Shown here: positions 16,473 through 23,225 of the stretch, piece by piece
Numbering within the stretch: position 1 is the stretch's first letter
Layout of the letters: every line of letters begins with the position of its first letter
Assembly (NCBI GenBank): GCA_937875295.1
Contig: CALLXS010000099.1
Span: 1 to 31,799 of the forward strand
Direction of reading: 5' to 3'
Length of the DNA: 31,799 nt
Source of the DNA: an uncultured bacterium
Lineage (GTDB): Bacteria; Bacteroidota; Ignavibacteria; Kapaibacteriales; UBA2268
Notes under the pieces: generated by a model
Seen by the model: the letters and a program-made list of their open reading frames with translations, nothing else
Told to the model about the DNA's origin: nothing
Databases searched by the model: none
Translations under genes and position numbers: made by a program

Positions 16473-17879
16473 TTAGTTAGAAATATCGAACATTTCTTTT
16501 TCTTTTTGAATGGCATCGATGACTTTTCGAGCATTAGTTCCATCATTTCTTTTAAAATAAGCAGTACTCAGTACTCTACCCAAGTGCTCGCGAATACTAT
16601 TTCTATCGTCAATATCATCTATTTGCATCCATGCTTTTTGGTCGAAATATTTTCTTAATTTATTAATTGAACTTTTTGGATTTTTTAAAGTGTCTTTTTC
16701 TGCAGATTTAATAGCAGTCCAGAGAATATTACTGACATTTCTATTCTTACTTTTGGATTCGCCACTCCACTTATTATATCCTTCAATTTTTGCTTTTAAT
16801 TTATTTAACGTTTCTTTATTTGTAAGGTCGTATTGATTAAATTTCATTCCAAGAGCAGGACGTACTTTTAAAATTACATCACTTGAATTATCAGCAAAAC
16901 CATTTTTTTCTAGTTGATTCACAATATCTTTCACAGTAGCAAAATCAAGATTAGTTTCAACGAATGTAAGAGCGCCATGGATTAATATATCACCAATAGT
17001 ACCCGTCACTTTACTAAAGTGTTTCAATAAAATTTGTTTTATAAACTGTCCTTGATTGTAGCTTCTTTGGTAATCATCACCACCTAAACCTTTGCGAGAA
17101 CGCAATACTTGGAGAGTTGCTTTTCTATCTTTAAAACCTAATAATTCTAAAATCCCCATTGCTTGAGAAAATCCAAATTCGACATAGTAATCAATTTTAT
17201 CTAATCGAGCTATTCTTGCTGCTTCTCGCATATATGCCTTTCTTCCGCGATTTGCGCGAACAATAGTAAGTTTGTTCTGACCGCTAGTATCGGGCATTCT
17301 TGCATCGGCAGGAGTATCTCGCGGAATAGAGGTTATTTCAATAATTCCATTATCTGGTAAAATAGAGAGAATATGATTAGCATCGGCATGGTTAGAGTTT
17401 GTACCAATTCTATTATCTAAACCAATTATTGAGATATTAATTCTTTTACCATCATAAACTCTTTTGGATCTTTTCCCTGCTTGATTATCTACAGAAGATT
17501 CAATTTTTGTATTCTTAGAATTCGAGCTTGATGATTTTGAATCAGCATCGGTAGTTGCTTCAGCTGATATATTTGAAGCAATATCCATTACTCCTAATGT
17601 ATCATTTGGATCGCTTACTTTTATATCTTCTTCAATAGAATCGTTCTCTATTGTAGCAGCTTTGATAAAATTTGTGTCGCTAAGTAGTAGTGAATCTTGG
17701 TCAAGATTAGTATTTAACTCATTAGTTAATGCAAGAGCAATTCCATCATTTTGTTTCTTAGAATAAATACTAGACAAAGATAAATATCCGATAAAAAGAA
17801 ATATTAATAATATTGGAATAATAAATTTCCACTTCTTATTATTGGATTTGTCATCTTTTTTTAAATTATTTTTTTTCAT
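16473..17879 (-). CDS. LytR-CpsA-Psr (LCP) family membrane-anchored protein
   Basis: LCP proteins transfer undecaprenyl-linked glycopolymers to cell-wall or envelope acceptors. Residues 18-38 form a single N-terminal membrane anchor, with a lysine-rich cytosolic tail before it. A low-complexity Ser/Asp/Asn linker (about 45-140) leads to the LCP domain (about 146-290). Its hallmarks are present: IIGLDNR (D155, R157), HADAN (D166), SIPRDT (184-189), the RSRKG arginines (R260, R262) and DDYQR (R272). These are the residues that hold the pyrophosphate and metal in studied members. A C-terminal region of about 180 residues is unfamiliar. In a diderm the acceptor is unknown. It is first of three minus-strand genes and divergent from the fumarylacetoacetase-family gene. 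Confidence 0.85.
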   Translation of the reverse strand: MKKNNLKKDDKSNNKKWKFIIPILLIFLFIGYLSLSSIYSKKQNDGIALALTNELNTNLDQDSLLLSDTNFIKAATIENDSIEEDIKVSDPNDTLGVMDIASNISAEATTDADSKSSSSNSKNTKIESSVDNQAGKRSKRVYDGKRINISIIGLDNRIGTNSNHADANHILSILPDNGIIEITSIPRDTPADARMPDTSGQNKLTIVRANRGRKAYMREAARIARLDKIDYYVEFGFSQAMGILELLGFKDRKATLQVLRSRKGLGGDDYQRSYNQGQFIKQILLKHFSKVTGTIGDILIHGALTFVETNLDFATVKDIVNQLEKNGFADNSSDVILKVRPALGMKFNQYDLTNKETLNKLKAKIEGYNKWSGESKSKNRNVSNILWTAIKSAEKDTLKNPKSSINKLRKYFDQKAWMQIDDIDDRNSIREHLGRVLSTAYFKRNDGTNARKVIDAIQKEKEMFDISN

Positions 17880-18004
17880 GATCCCTATTCGTAGATAATC
17901 TTTTTTATCATTACATCTTTTATAATGATTTATTTAATTTTAATTATTAAGAATTACAAAATTATTAAATTTTTACAAATTTCTATTTATAAATTAAATA
18001 TGTT

Positions 18005-18038
18005 TTTGCAATTTATTCATTAAGAATTAATATTTTTG
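18005..18038 (+). promoter_or_regulatory. Candidate promoter of the fumarylacetoacetase-family gene
   Basis: TTTG (18005-18008) is followed after 22 bases by TATTTTTG (18031-18038), matching the Bacteroidota -33/-7 pattern. A transcript would start near 18045, about 33 bases before the ATG. Confidence 0.5.
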
Positions 18039-18077
18039 CAATGAAATTATTTTTTTTAATAAATCATAAGTCTAATT

Positions 18078-18731
18078 ATGAAATATATACATTATGTTAA
18101 TGGCGAAAAAACTCCTATTACAAATATTTACTGCATAGGACAGAATTACATTGCCCATAATAAAGAGATGGGTACTCAGGATTATGGAGATATAGTAGTT
18201 TTTATGAAACCAACTTCTTCAGTTATTTATAATGGTGGTAAAGTCTTAATTCCTTTTATTTCAAACAACTTGCATTATGAAGTTGAAATGCTTATTGCTA
18301 TTTCAGAAGATGGTTATAATCTATCGACTGATGAAGTAGTTGAGCATATTGGCGGGGTAGGCATTGGAGTAGATCTTACTTTGAGGGATATTCAAAAAAT
18401 TGCAAAAGATAACAAAAAACCATGGGGCGTAGCAAAAGGATTTTATACTTCTGCTCCAATTTCAAACTTTATCCCAATGTATAATATATCAAATTTTAAT
18501 TTTGATTTGTCGCTCAATGTAAATGGAGAAATTCGTCAAAGTGGAAACTCTAAAGATATGATGCATACTGTAGAAGAACTTGTTTCATTTATATCTAAAG
18601 TGTTTTCAATACAAAAAGGTGATATTATTTTCACTGGGACTCCTGCCGGAGTAGGCCAACTTTTAAGTGGTGATAATGTAACAGCTACTTTAGGAAAAAA
18701 TGAAATTGAACTAAATTTTTCGGTTAAATAA
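18078..18731 (+). CDS. Fumarylacetoacetate hydrolase family protein
   Basis: Member of the FAH fold, whose enzymes hydrolyse or decarboxylate acylpyruvates and related 2-oxo acids using a bound Mg ion. The family motifs are complete: GQNYIAHNKEMG (21-32) for the usual RNYxxHxxE segment, VVFMKP (40-45), the metal ligands E68 and E70 in HYEVEM, D99 in GVDLTLRD, K120 in VAKGFYTSAPIS, and FTGTPAGVGQL near the end. The 217-residue length matches the short single-domain type (YcgM/FAHD1-like, acylpyruvase or oxaloacetate decarboxylase). The first motif has Gln where most members have Arg. It is monocistronic, and the next gene starts after 128 bases in a region of different character. The substrate cannot be fixed from sequence. 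Confidence 0.9.
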   Translation: MKYIHYVNGEKTPITNIYCIGQNYIAHNKEMGTQDYGDIVVFMKPTSSVIYNGGKVLIPFISNNLHYEVEMLIAISEDGYNLSTDEVVEHIGGVGIGVDLTLRDIQKIAKDNKKPWGVAKGFYTSAPISNFIPMYNISNFNFDLSLNVNGEIRQSGNSKDMMHTVEELVSFISKVFSIQKGDIIFTGTPAGVGQLLSGDNVTATLGKNEIELNFSVK

Positions 18732-18859
18732 TAATTATAATTGCAAAAGTAATTTATTAATAAATTTAGCATTCTGGCAAAAAGGATTATTTTTGCGGAG
18801 GATTCTTATAATACAATATAATTCACTAGTAAACAATAAATAAAAAAAATGTCAGACAA

Positions 18860-19672
18860 ATGAATTTTCAAATTGAAAGCGACATTGAACACAAGATAAT
18901 AGAATGTAATGGAAATAAACTCCATTTCTTTGTAAGCGGAAACGAAAGCGGAGAAACTATTGTTTTTTTACATCCGGCTTTTGGCGACCACAAATGTTTT
19001 GATAACCAGATTGATTATTTTTCGCAAAACTATCGAGTTATAACTATCGATATGATCGGGCACGGATTAACAGGAAATTCAAAAGGTAAACTTACTTCGA
19101 CTGCTGAACATATTGCCGAAATTCTTATAAAAGAGAAAAGGGACAAAATACATATTATTGGTGTTTCTGTTGGGGCACTGCTTGCACAAGATTTTGCTCT
19201 AAAATATCCTGAAAAGGTATTGTCATTAACATCCCTTGGTGGGTATAATATCAATAAGAAACAGAAAGAAATTGCAAAAGCGCAAGGGAAAGAAATGTTT
19301 AAATGGATTTTCAAAATGATTTTTTCAATGGATGCTTTTCGAAGATATGTAGCAAGTATCTCTGTAATAAACGAGTTAGAACAAGCTAAGTATTACGAAA
19401 GTGCAAAACATTTTACTCGAAAATCATTCGCTGCTATGTCAGGTTTAGATAAATTGATAGCAAATCGGAGTGTGCAAAGGAATTTTCCATTGCTTATTTT
19501 ATCGGGTGAAAAAGATAATGCTTCAGCCGTAAAAAATACGATACAATGGAACGAAGAAGAGCAAGAAAACAGTAAAATGTTTATTATAGAAAATGCCGGA
19601 CATTGTGCCAATATGGATAACGCAGAAAAGTTTAATAAAATATTGTTGGACTTTATATCAATGAAACTGTAG
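18860..19672 (+). CDS. Alpha/beta hydrolase
   Basis: Cytosolic serine hydrolase of the alpha/beta fold. The oxyanion-hole region is FLHPAFGDH (36-44), with HP in place of the usual HG. The nucleophile is S103 in the elbow GVSVGA, the acid is D219 (LILSGEKDN) and the base is H248 (NAGHCANMD). The 270-residue length and the lid between about 130 and 200 fit small esterases, lactonases or hydrolases of acyl-thioester type, but the substrate is not readable. A four-codon frame (ATG at 18849, MSDK) ends on a TGA that overlaps the ATG start, which might couple initiation. It is the first gene of the accessory stretch at 18.85-21.74 kb and is followed by 376 bases without a gene. Confidence 0.88.
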   Translation: MNFQIESDIEHKIIECNGNKLHFFVSGNESGETIVFLHPAFGDHKCFDNQIDYFSQNYRVITIDMIGHGLTGNSKGKLTSTAEHIAEILIKEKRDKIHIIGVSVGALLAQDFALKYPEKVLSLTSLGGYNINKKQKEIAKAQGKEMFKWIFKMIFSMDAFRRYVASISVINELEQAKYYESAKHFTRKSFAAMSGLDKLIANRSVQRNFPLLILSGEKDNASAVKNTIQWNEEEQENSKMFIIENAGHCANMDNAEKFNKILLDFISMKL

Positions 19673-19852
19673 CTTAAAACCTGATACTACCGTCTATATT
19701 ACAACATGAAACAATAAAGTTGCTCTAAGGCAAAAATTCAGAGAAAAAACTATTTCGGAAATTACCGAAAAAAAGAGTCAACAAACTGCTTTCAAAGTCT
19801 AATATTAAGCTGAGCCGCGTGCAAACTTGGAGCTTAGCAATTCTAATAATTT

Positions 19853-19881
19853 TTTGTATTTTTATTAATATTTTATTTTTG
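19853..19881 (+). promoter_or_regulatory. Candidate promoter upstream of the Vat-like gene
   Basis: TTTG (19853-19856) is followed after 17 bases by TATTTTTG (19874-19881), in agreement with the Bacteroidota pattern at the short end of the usual spacing. The transcript would have a leader of about 160 bases containing repeat copy A. Confidence 0.4.
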
Positions 19882-19902
19882 CTAAATTGCTCTTTTGTCA
19901 TG

Positions 19903-19986
19903 CAAACAATTAATTAATATGTTTTCAGAAGTATTGATAAAAAAACAATAATAAATGCAACTGATTTAGACGGCTTTACGAAATTA
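19903..19986 (+). repeat. Island repeat, copy A
   Basis: About 84 bases, from CAAACAATTAATT to TTTACGAAATTA, align with copy B at 20810-20891 at roughly 70 percent identity by eye, with short gaps. The best-kept parts are CAGAA-GTATT, TAAATG, ATTTAGA and TTTACG-AATTA. In one frame both copies read a similar peptide end: N-A-T-D-L-D-G-F-T-K-L here and N-V-A-N-L-D-S-F-T-E-L in copy B. The copy lies 63 bases before the Vat-like start codon. Confidence 0.65.
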
Positions 19987-20048
19987 CTTACGTAAATGAA
20001 AACGTTGCGCGTCATTTTAGACAAATAGTTATTAACAGACAAAAAAAT

Positions 20049-20672
20049 ATGCCAGGACCAAATAAAAACATCAAATTTCCTCTTGAAAGTTACGACAGAC
20101 TTTGCTTTTTAAAGAATGTTGTAAAAAATCCTAACATAATTATAGGTGACTACACTTATTATGATGACTTCGAGAATGTTGAAAATTTTGAGAAAAATGT
20201 AAAATATCATTTTGACTTTGTAGGTGACAAATTAATAATCGGAAAATTCTGTATGATTGCATCTGATGTAAAATTCATCATGAATGGAGCCAATCATTTG
20301 ACAAACGCTTTGACAACTTATCCTTTTGCAATTTTTGGAAATGGTTGGGAAAATGCAATGGAAAATAAGTCCTATCCAAAAAAAGGAGACATAAATATTG
20401 GGAACGATGTTTGGATTGGTTACAATGCAACAATAATGGCAGGAGTAACAATTGGAGACGGAGCTATTATTGCGACAAATTCGACAGTTATAAAAGATGT
20501 TGAGCCTTATTCTATTGTCGGTGGAAATCCAGCAAAAGAAATTAAAAAACGATTTTCCGAAGAAACAATTTTAAAATTATTAAAACTAAAATGGTGGAAT
20601 TGGGATATTGAAAAAATAACAAAGAACATTCAAAAATTGACTGACGACGACATTGAAAAAATAATGGAATAA
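20049..20672 (+). CDS. Vat/CatB-type xenobiotic acetyltransferase
   Basis: Left-handed beta-helix acetyltransferase of the hexapeptide-repeat xenobiotic acetyltransferase family, which uses acetyl-CoA. The N-terminus MPGPN, the VKNPNIIIGDYTYYDD block (25-40), the YHFDFVGDKLIIGKFC block (53-68), NGANH with candidate catalytic H83, YPFAIFGNGW (91-100) and the coil GNDVWIG...IMAGVTIGDGAIIATNS (118-145) resemble streptogramin A acetyltransferases (Vat) very closely. The C-terminal helix KWWNWD is also typical. The 207-residue length is right for the family, and no residue looks lost. It stands alone between two long spacers that each carry a copy of the island repeat. Whether it confers resistance cannot be told from sequence, since many chromosomal relatives have other substrates. 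Confidence 0.9.
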   Translation: MPGPNKNIKFPLESYDRLCFLKNVVKNPNIIIGDYTYYDDFENVENFEKNVKYHFDFVGDKLIIGKFCMIASDVKFIMNGANHLTNALTTYPFAIFGNGWENAMENKSYPKKGDINIGNDVWIGYNATIMAGVTIGDGAIIATNSTVIKDVEPYSIVGGNPAKEIKKRFSEETILKLLKLKWWNWDIEKITKNIQKLTDDDIEKIME

Positions 20673-20982
20673 AAACAAACACGCAACATCGGTTTGGCAA
20701 TATGGCGGTTGATGTGTTTCTATGAAACATTTGCACAAGGTGCGGCATTTTAAGACGACAATGAAACATATAATTTACATATCGATAATTATATATTTTT
20801 TTTGTTTTTCAAAAAATTAATTTATAACTTCGCAGAAAGTATTAATTAAACATTCGTAAATGTAGCTAATTTAGATAGTTTTACGGAATTAAGCAAATAA
20901 AGACGATAAATGTATTGCTAGACGAATTTTTAGTGTCGATCCACGACAAGGGGCGAAGAGAAAAGAAAGAGGAAAATTGACC
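20673..20982. other. Non-coding spacer of the accessory island
   Basis: Just after the Vat-like stop there is an imperfect hairpin in which CAC-CAAC (from 20684) can pair with GTTG--GTG, around TTTGGCAATATGG. Copy B of the island repeat follows (20810-20891). After that comes a purine-rich run of GAAGAG/AAAGAAAGAGG type (20953-20973) that merges into the ribosome site of the next gene. No gene is seen. Confidence 0.55.
20810..20891 (+). repeat. Island repeat, copy B
   Basis: Diverged second copy of the sequence at 19903-19986, in the same orientation and again upstream of an accessory gene (92 bases before the SRPBCC start). One frame reads TFVNVANLDSFTELSK followed by a stop. Replacing the first codon ACA by ATG would give a short leader peptide, which suggests a decayed small reading frame. 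Confidence 0.65.
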
Positions 20983-21507
20983 ATGAAAATAATAGATTTA
21001 AGTGAAAACAGAGAAAGTAAGATTGTATTAAAAAAAAATGTGATGTATCGAGAATTGGATTCTTGGATAGAAATTAATGCATCTATTACAGAAGTGTGGG
21101 ATAGACTTGTTGATTTTAAATCATGGGGAAACTGGAATTCATTTATCCCAATGGTAGAAGGAAACTTTGAGGTTGGGAGTAATGTGAGTATAAAAGTCGT
21201 TTCTCCTGGCATGAAAGAAATGAGATTTAAACCTGTAATTTTTGAAATAGAGCCAAAAAAAAGAATATCCTGGGGAGGAGGGTTTTTGATATTTGTTTAT
21301 AATGGAGTGCATGAATTTTTACTGGAATACGTTGAAAAAAATATTACTATATTTAGGCAAATAGAGAAATTCAAAGGACCTATCACTCTTTTAATGAATA
21401 AAATGATATTGAAAACTGCAACTGGATATCAAAATATGAACGAAGAATTTAAGGAATATATTGAAGGCAAGTTGACAATAAAGTATGCACAAAAAGCCAA
21501 CGCATAA
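20983..21507 (+). CDS. SRPBCC (START/Bet v 1-like) family protein
   Basis: Ligand-binding helix-grip protein of unknown substrate. The opening WIEINASITEVWDRLVDFKSWGNWNSFIP (about 27-55) is the hallmark of polyketide cyclase/SRPBCC proteins: a strand, then (I)xAsxxxVWdxLxDfxxWxxWnpf. Further beta segments (SNVSIKVVSP, RFKPVIFEIEP, KRISWGGG, HEFLLEY, ITIFRQIEKFKGP) and a long C-terminal helix complete the fold. The ATG at 20983 (174 residues) is chosen because AGAGG lies about ten bases before it. A TTG two codons earlier is the alternative. No signal peptide is seen, so it is cytosolic. Its stop codon is followed in the same frame by a decayed fragment. Confidence 0.85.
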   Translation: MKIIDLSENRESKIVLKKNVMYRELDSWIEINASITEVWDRLVDFKSWGNWNSFIPMVEGNFEVGSNVSIKVVSPGMKEMRFKPVIFEIEPKKRISWGGGFLIFVYNGVHEFLLEYVEKNITIFRQIEKFKGPITLLMNKMILKTATGYQNMNEEFKEYIEGKLTIKYAQKANA

Positions 21508-21739
21508 CAGAAAGAACTTTCTAAAATGACTGCCGAAGAATGGGATACAATTGCCTGAGATTTTTTAAGAATACGGTTTGCAAGCGGAAAGTCATAAAAA
21601 ATTTACTGAAGTTTTTGGTGGTAAAGTGTTTTATTTATTTTCGGCTAAAGTTGGTGAGAAAAAAGAAATCCAAAACAAAGAAGTCATTGACGAAATTTCA
21701 AGCGAAATCATTAGGCTTTCAAATTTATCTAAAAAATAA
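21508..21739 (+). pseudogene. Frameshifted remnant of an unidentified small protein
   Basis: Directly after the SRPBCC stop, and in its frame, the sequence reads QKELSKMTAEEWDTIA and then a stop (21553-21561 region). A second frame, 21569-21739, continues with protein-like sequence: EYGLQAESHKKFTEVFGGKV, then YLFSAKVGEKKEIQNKEV and IDEISSEIIRLSNLSKK. The two pieces read as halves of one protein broken by a frameshift around the T-run at 21561-21566. I do not recognise the family. An overlapping 71-residue frame at 21540-21755 has an improbable composition and is not taken as a gene. Confidence 0.5.
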
Positions 21740-21771
21740 TCAAATCATCAATTAATACTAATTATTTTAAA

Positions 21772-21806
21772 TTTGTGAATTTATTCAATTTGGAATATTA
21801 AATTTG
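21772..21806 (+). promoter_or_regulatory. Candidate promoter of the ATPase gene
   Basis: TTTG (21772-21775) is followed after 23 bases by TAAATTTG (21799-21806), giving the Bacteroidota pattern. A second TAAATTTG (21768-21775) overlaps the -33 element. The leader to the ATG at 21854 would be about 40 bases. Confidence 0.42.
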
Positions 21807-21853
21807 TATTCTCATTTATAAAAATTTAATAATTAAAAATTAGAAAACATACA

Positions 21854-23089
21854 ATGAAAATATCACGCATAGAATGTAACAATATAAAGAGTTTTAAAAA
21901 TCTTTCAATAAATTTAATCGATTTCAATGTAATTATTGGGTTAAATGGCTCGGGAAAATCAAATTTTATTCTAATTTTTAAATTTATAAAAGATATTTTG
22001 GGCTCTTCCCTTAAAGAAGCAATAAATAACCAAGGTGGAGCTAAGCAATTAAGAAATTATTATGAAGAAAATGGTAATTCTACTATTAGGTTAAGTTTTA
22101 CACTTGATTTTTTTTCAGAATTAAGTTCTATTATTAATATTCATGGTATTGATTACGAAATTCGAATTACCAAAATTGACTCTGACTTTGAATTTGAAGT
22201 AATTGATAATTCTGATTTCAAAATTAAAAATGATGCTTTGAAAATTAATATTGAATATTTTAATAACAAAGTGAAAACCGGTAGTTCTGAGATTGAAATT
22301 AAGAGAAAAGATGATATATATTTATTCCAGTTAAATAATTATGATTCAATAGATTATGAATTATATGAATTATTTGCAAATATCGATGAAATTAAGAATA
22401 AAAAATACTTATGTGGTGATATAATTATAAATAGTATATTTGATGATTTATTCGGTATAAAATTGAATAACTCGCCTGCTAAGCAAATTTCAATTTATGA
22501 ATTTGAGCAAGATTTATTGTCAGAAATTAAATTTAATTCGCTCATAAGAGATGAGAAGGAAAGCAGTTCGCACTATACATATTTATTATATAATGTATTA
22601 AACGACGAGAATAAACGACGACAATTTTTCAATTTGTTAAGTTATGTGCTTCCAGATTATGAAGATGTAAAAGTACATTTAGATGCTGACAAAGACCATA
22701 GAATTATGGTAAAAGAACGATTTTATAATCGTTATATTCCTGCGAATTTATTATCAAATGGGACTGTATTTCTTATGGTTATTATTTTATCACTTTATTT
22801 CGATGAAAAACATTTAACTATATTCGATGAACCGGAACGTACTATTCATCCAAATGTAATTTCAAAGGTAGTAGATATGATGAAAGATGTATCAAACTTC
22901 AAACAAATTATTTTATCTACCCATAATCCAGAAATAGTAAAATTTTCAGACATTCAGAATATATTGCTTATATATCGCGATGAAGATGGTTACTCTCAAA
23001 TATCGCGTCCAACTAATAGCAAAGCAGTTTCCACTTTCCTCGATAACGATATTGGGCTTGATGAACTATTCGTACAAAATATGCTATAA
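21854..23089 (+). CDS. AAA/ABC-type ATPase (RecF/SMC-like, AAA_21 group)
   Basis: Soluble ATPase with an SMC/RecF-like head. It starts MKISRIECNNIKSFKNLSIN, typical of this group. Walker A is GLNGSGKS (29-36), an ABC signature is readable as NLLSNGT, Walker B is LTIFDEPERTIHP, and the switch histidine lies in STHNPEIV. The 411-residue length leaves a middle part of about 200 residues in place of a long coiled coil. There is no TOPRIM or nuclease domain, so it is not an OLD nuclease. Relatives often act in defence or toxin modules with a small partner encoded next to them. Here the gene stands alone, with a broken fragment upstream and an aldehyde dehydrogenase downstream. The function is unknown. 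Confidence 0.82.
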   Translation: MKISRIECNNIKSFKNLSINLIDFNVIIGLNGSGKSNFILIFKFIKDILGSSLKEAINNQGGAKQLRNYYEENGNSTIRLSFTLDFFSELSSIINIHGIDYEIRITKIDSDFEFEVIDNSDFKIKNDALKINIEYFNNKVKTGSSEIEIKRKDDIYLFQLNNYDSIDYELYELFANIDEIKNKKYLCGDIIINSIFDDLFGIKLNNSPAKQISIYEFEQDLLSEIKFNSLIRDEKESSSHYTYLLYNVLNDENKRRQFFNLLSYVLPDYEDVKVHLDADKDHRIMVKERFYNRYIPANLLSNGTVFLMVIILSLYFDEKHLTIFDEPERTIHPNVISKVVDMMKDVSNFKQIILSTHNPEIVKFSDIQNILLIYRDEDGYSQISRPTNSKAVSTFLDNDIGLDELFVQNML

Positions 23090-23154
23090 AAGTATAAATT
23101 ATTAATATTTAGCATAATTATTTCATTAATATTCTGTTTCTTAGAATAATTAAT

Positions 23155-23162
23155 TAATTTTG
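23155..23162 (+). promoter_or_regulatory. Candidate -7 element upstream of the GapN-like gene
   Basis: TAATTTTG fits TAnnTTTG, 63 bases before the ATG. At the expected -33 distance only TCTG is found, so support is partial. Confidence 0.28.
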
Positions 23163-23225
23163 TATTTTAAAATATTCATTATTTCACCCTTTATTTATTA
23201 AAATCAAGAACAATACATAATAAAA

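Larger units (their letters stand above)
19673..20048. other. Non-coding spacer of the accessory island
   Basis: The stretch contains an inverted repeat TTTCGG/CCGAAA (19753-19758, 19765-19770) and a second one, TAAGCT/AGCTTA (19806-19811, 19831-19836), with a 19-base loop. It also holds a promoter candidate (19853-19881) and copy A of the island repeat (19903-19986). No frame of convincing length is present. Base composition is less AT-extreme than in the backbone spacers. Confidence 0.6.

Noticed and set aside
17957..17979. TAATTTTG with TTTG on the minus strand as the LCP promoter
   Set aside because: The spacing is only 11 bases, too short for a -33/-7 pair.
19719..19804. Short frame reading NKVALRQKFREKTISEITEKKSQQ and a stop
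   Set aside because: No start codon, no ribosome site and no family resemblance. It could be a decayed gene end, but this cannot be supported.
21540..21755. 71-residue plus-strand frame rich in Lys and Phe
   Set aside because: It overlaps the two better coding-like frames of the broken gene and has an improbable composition.
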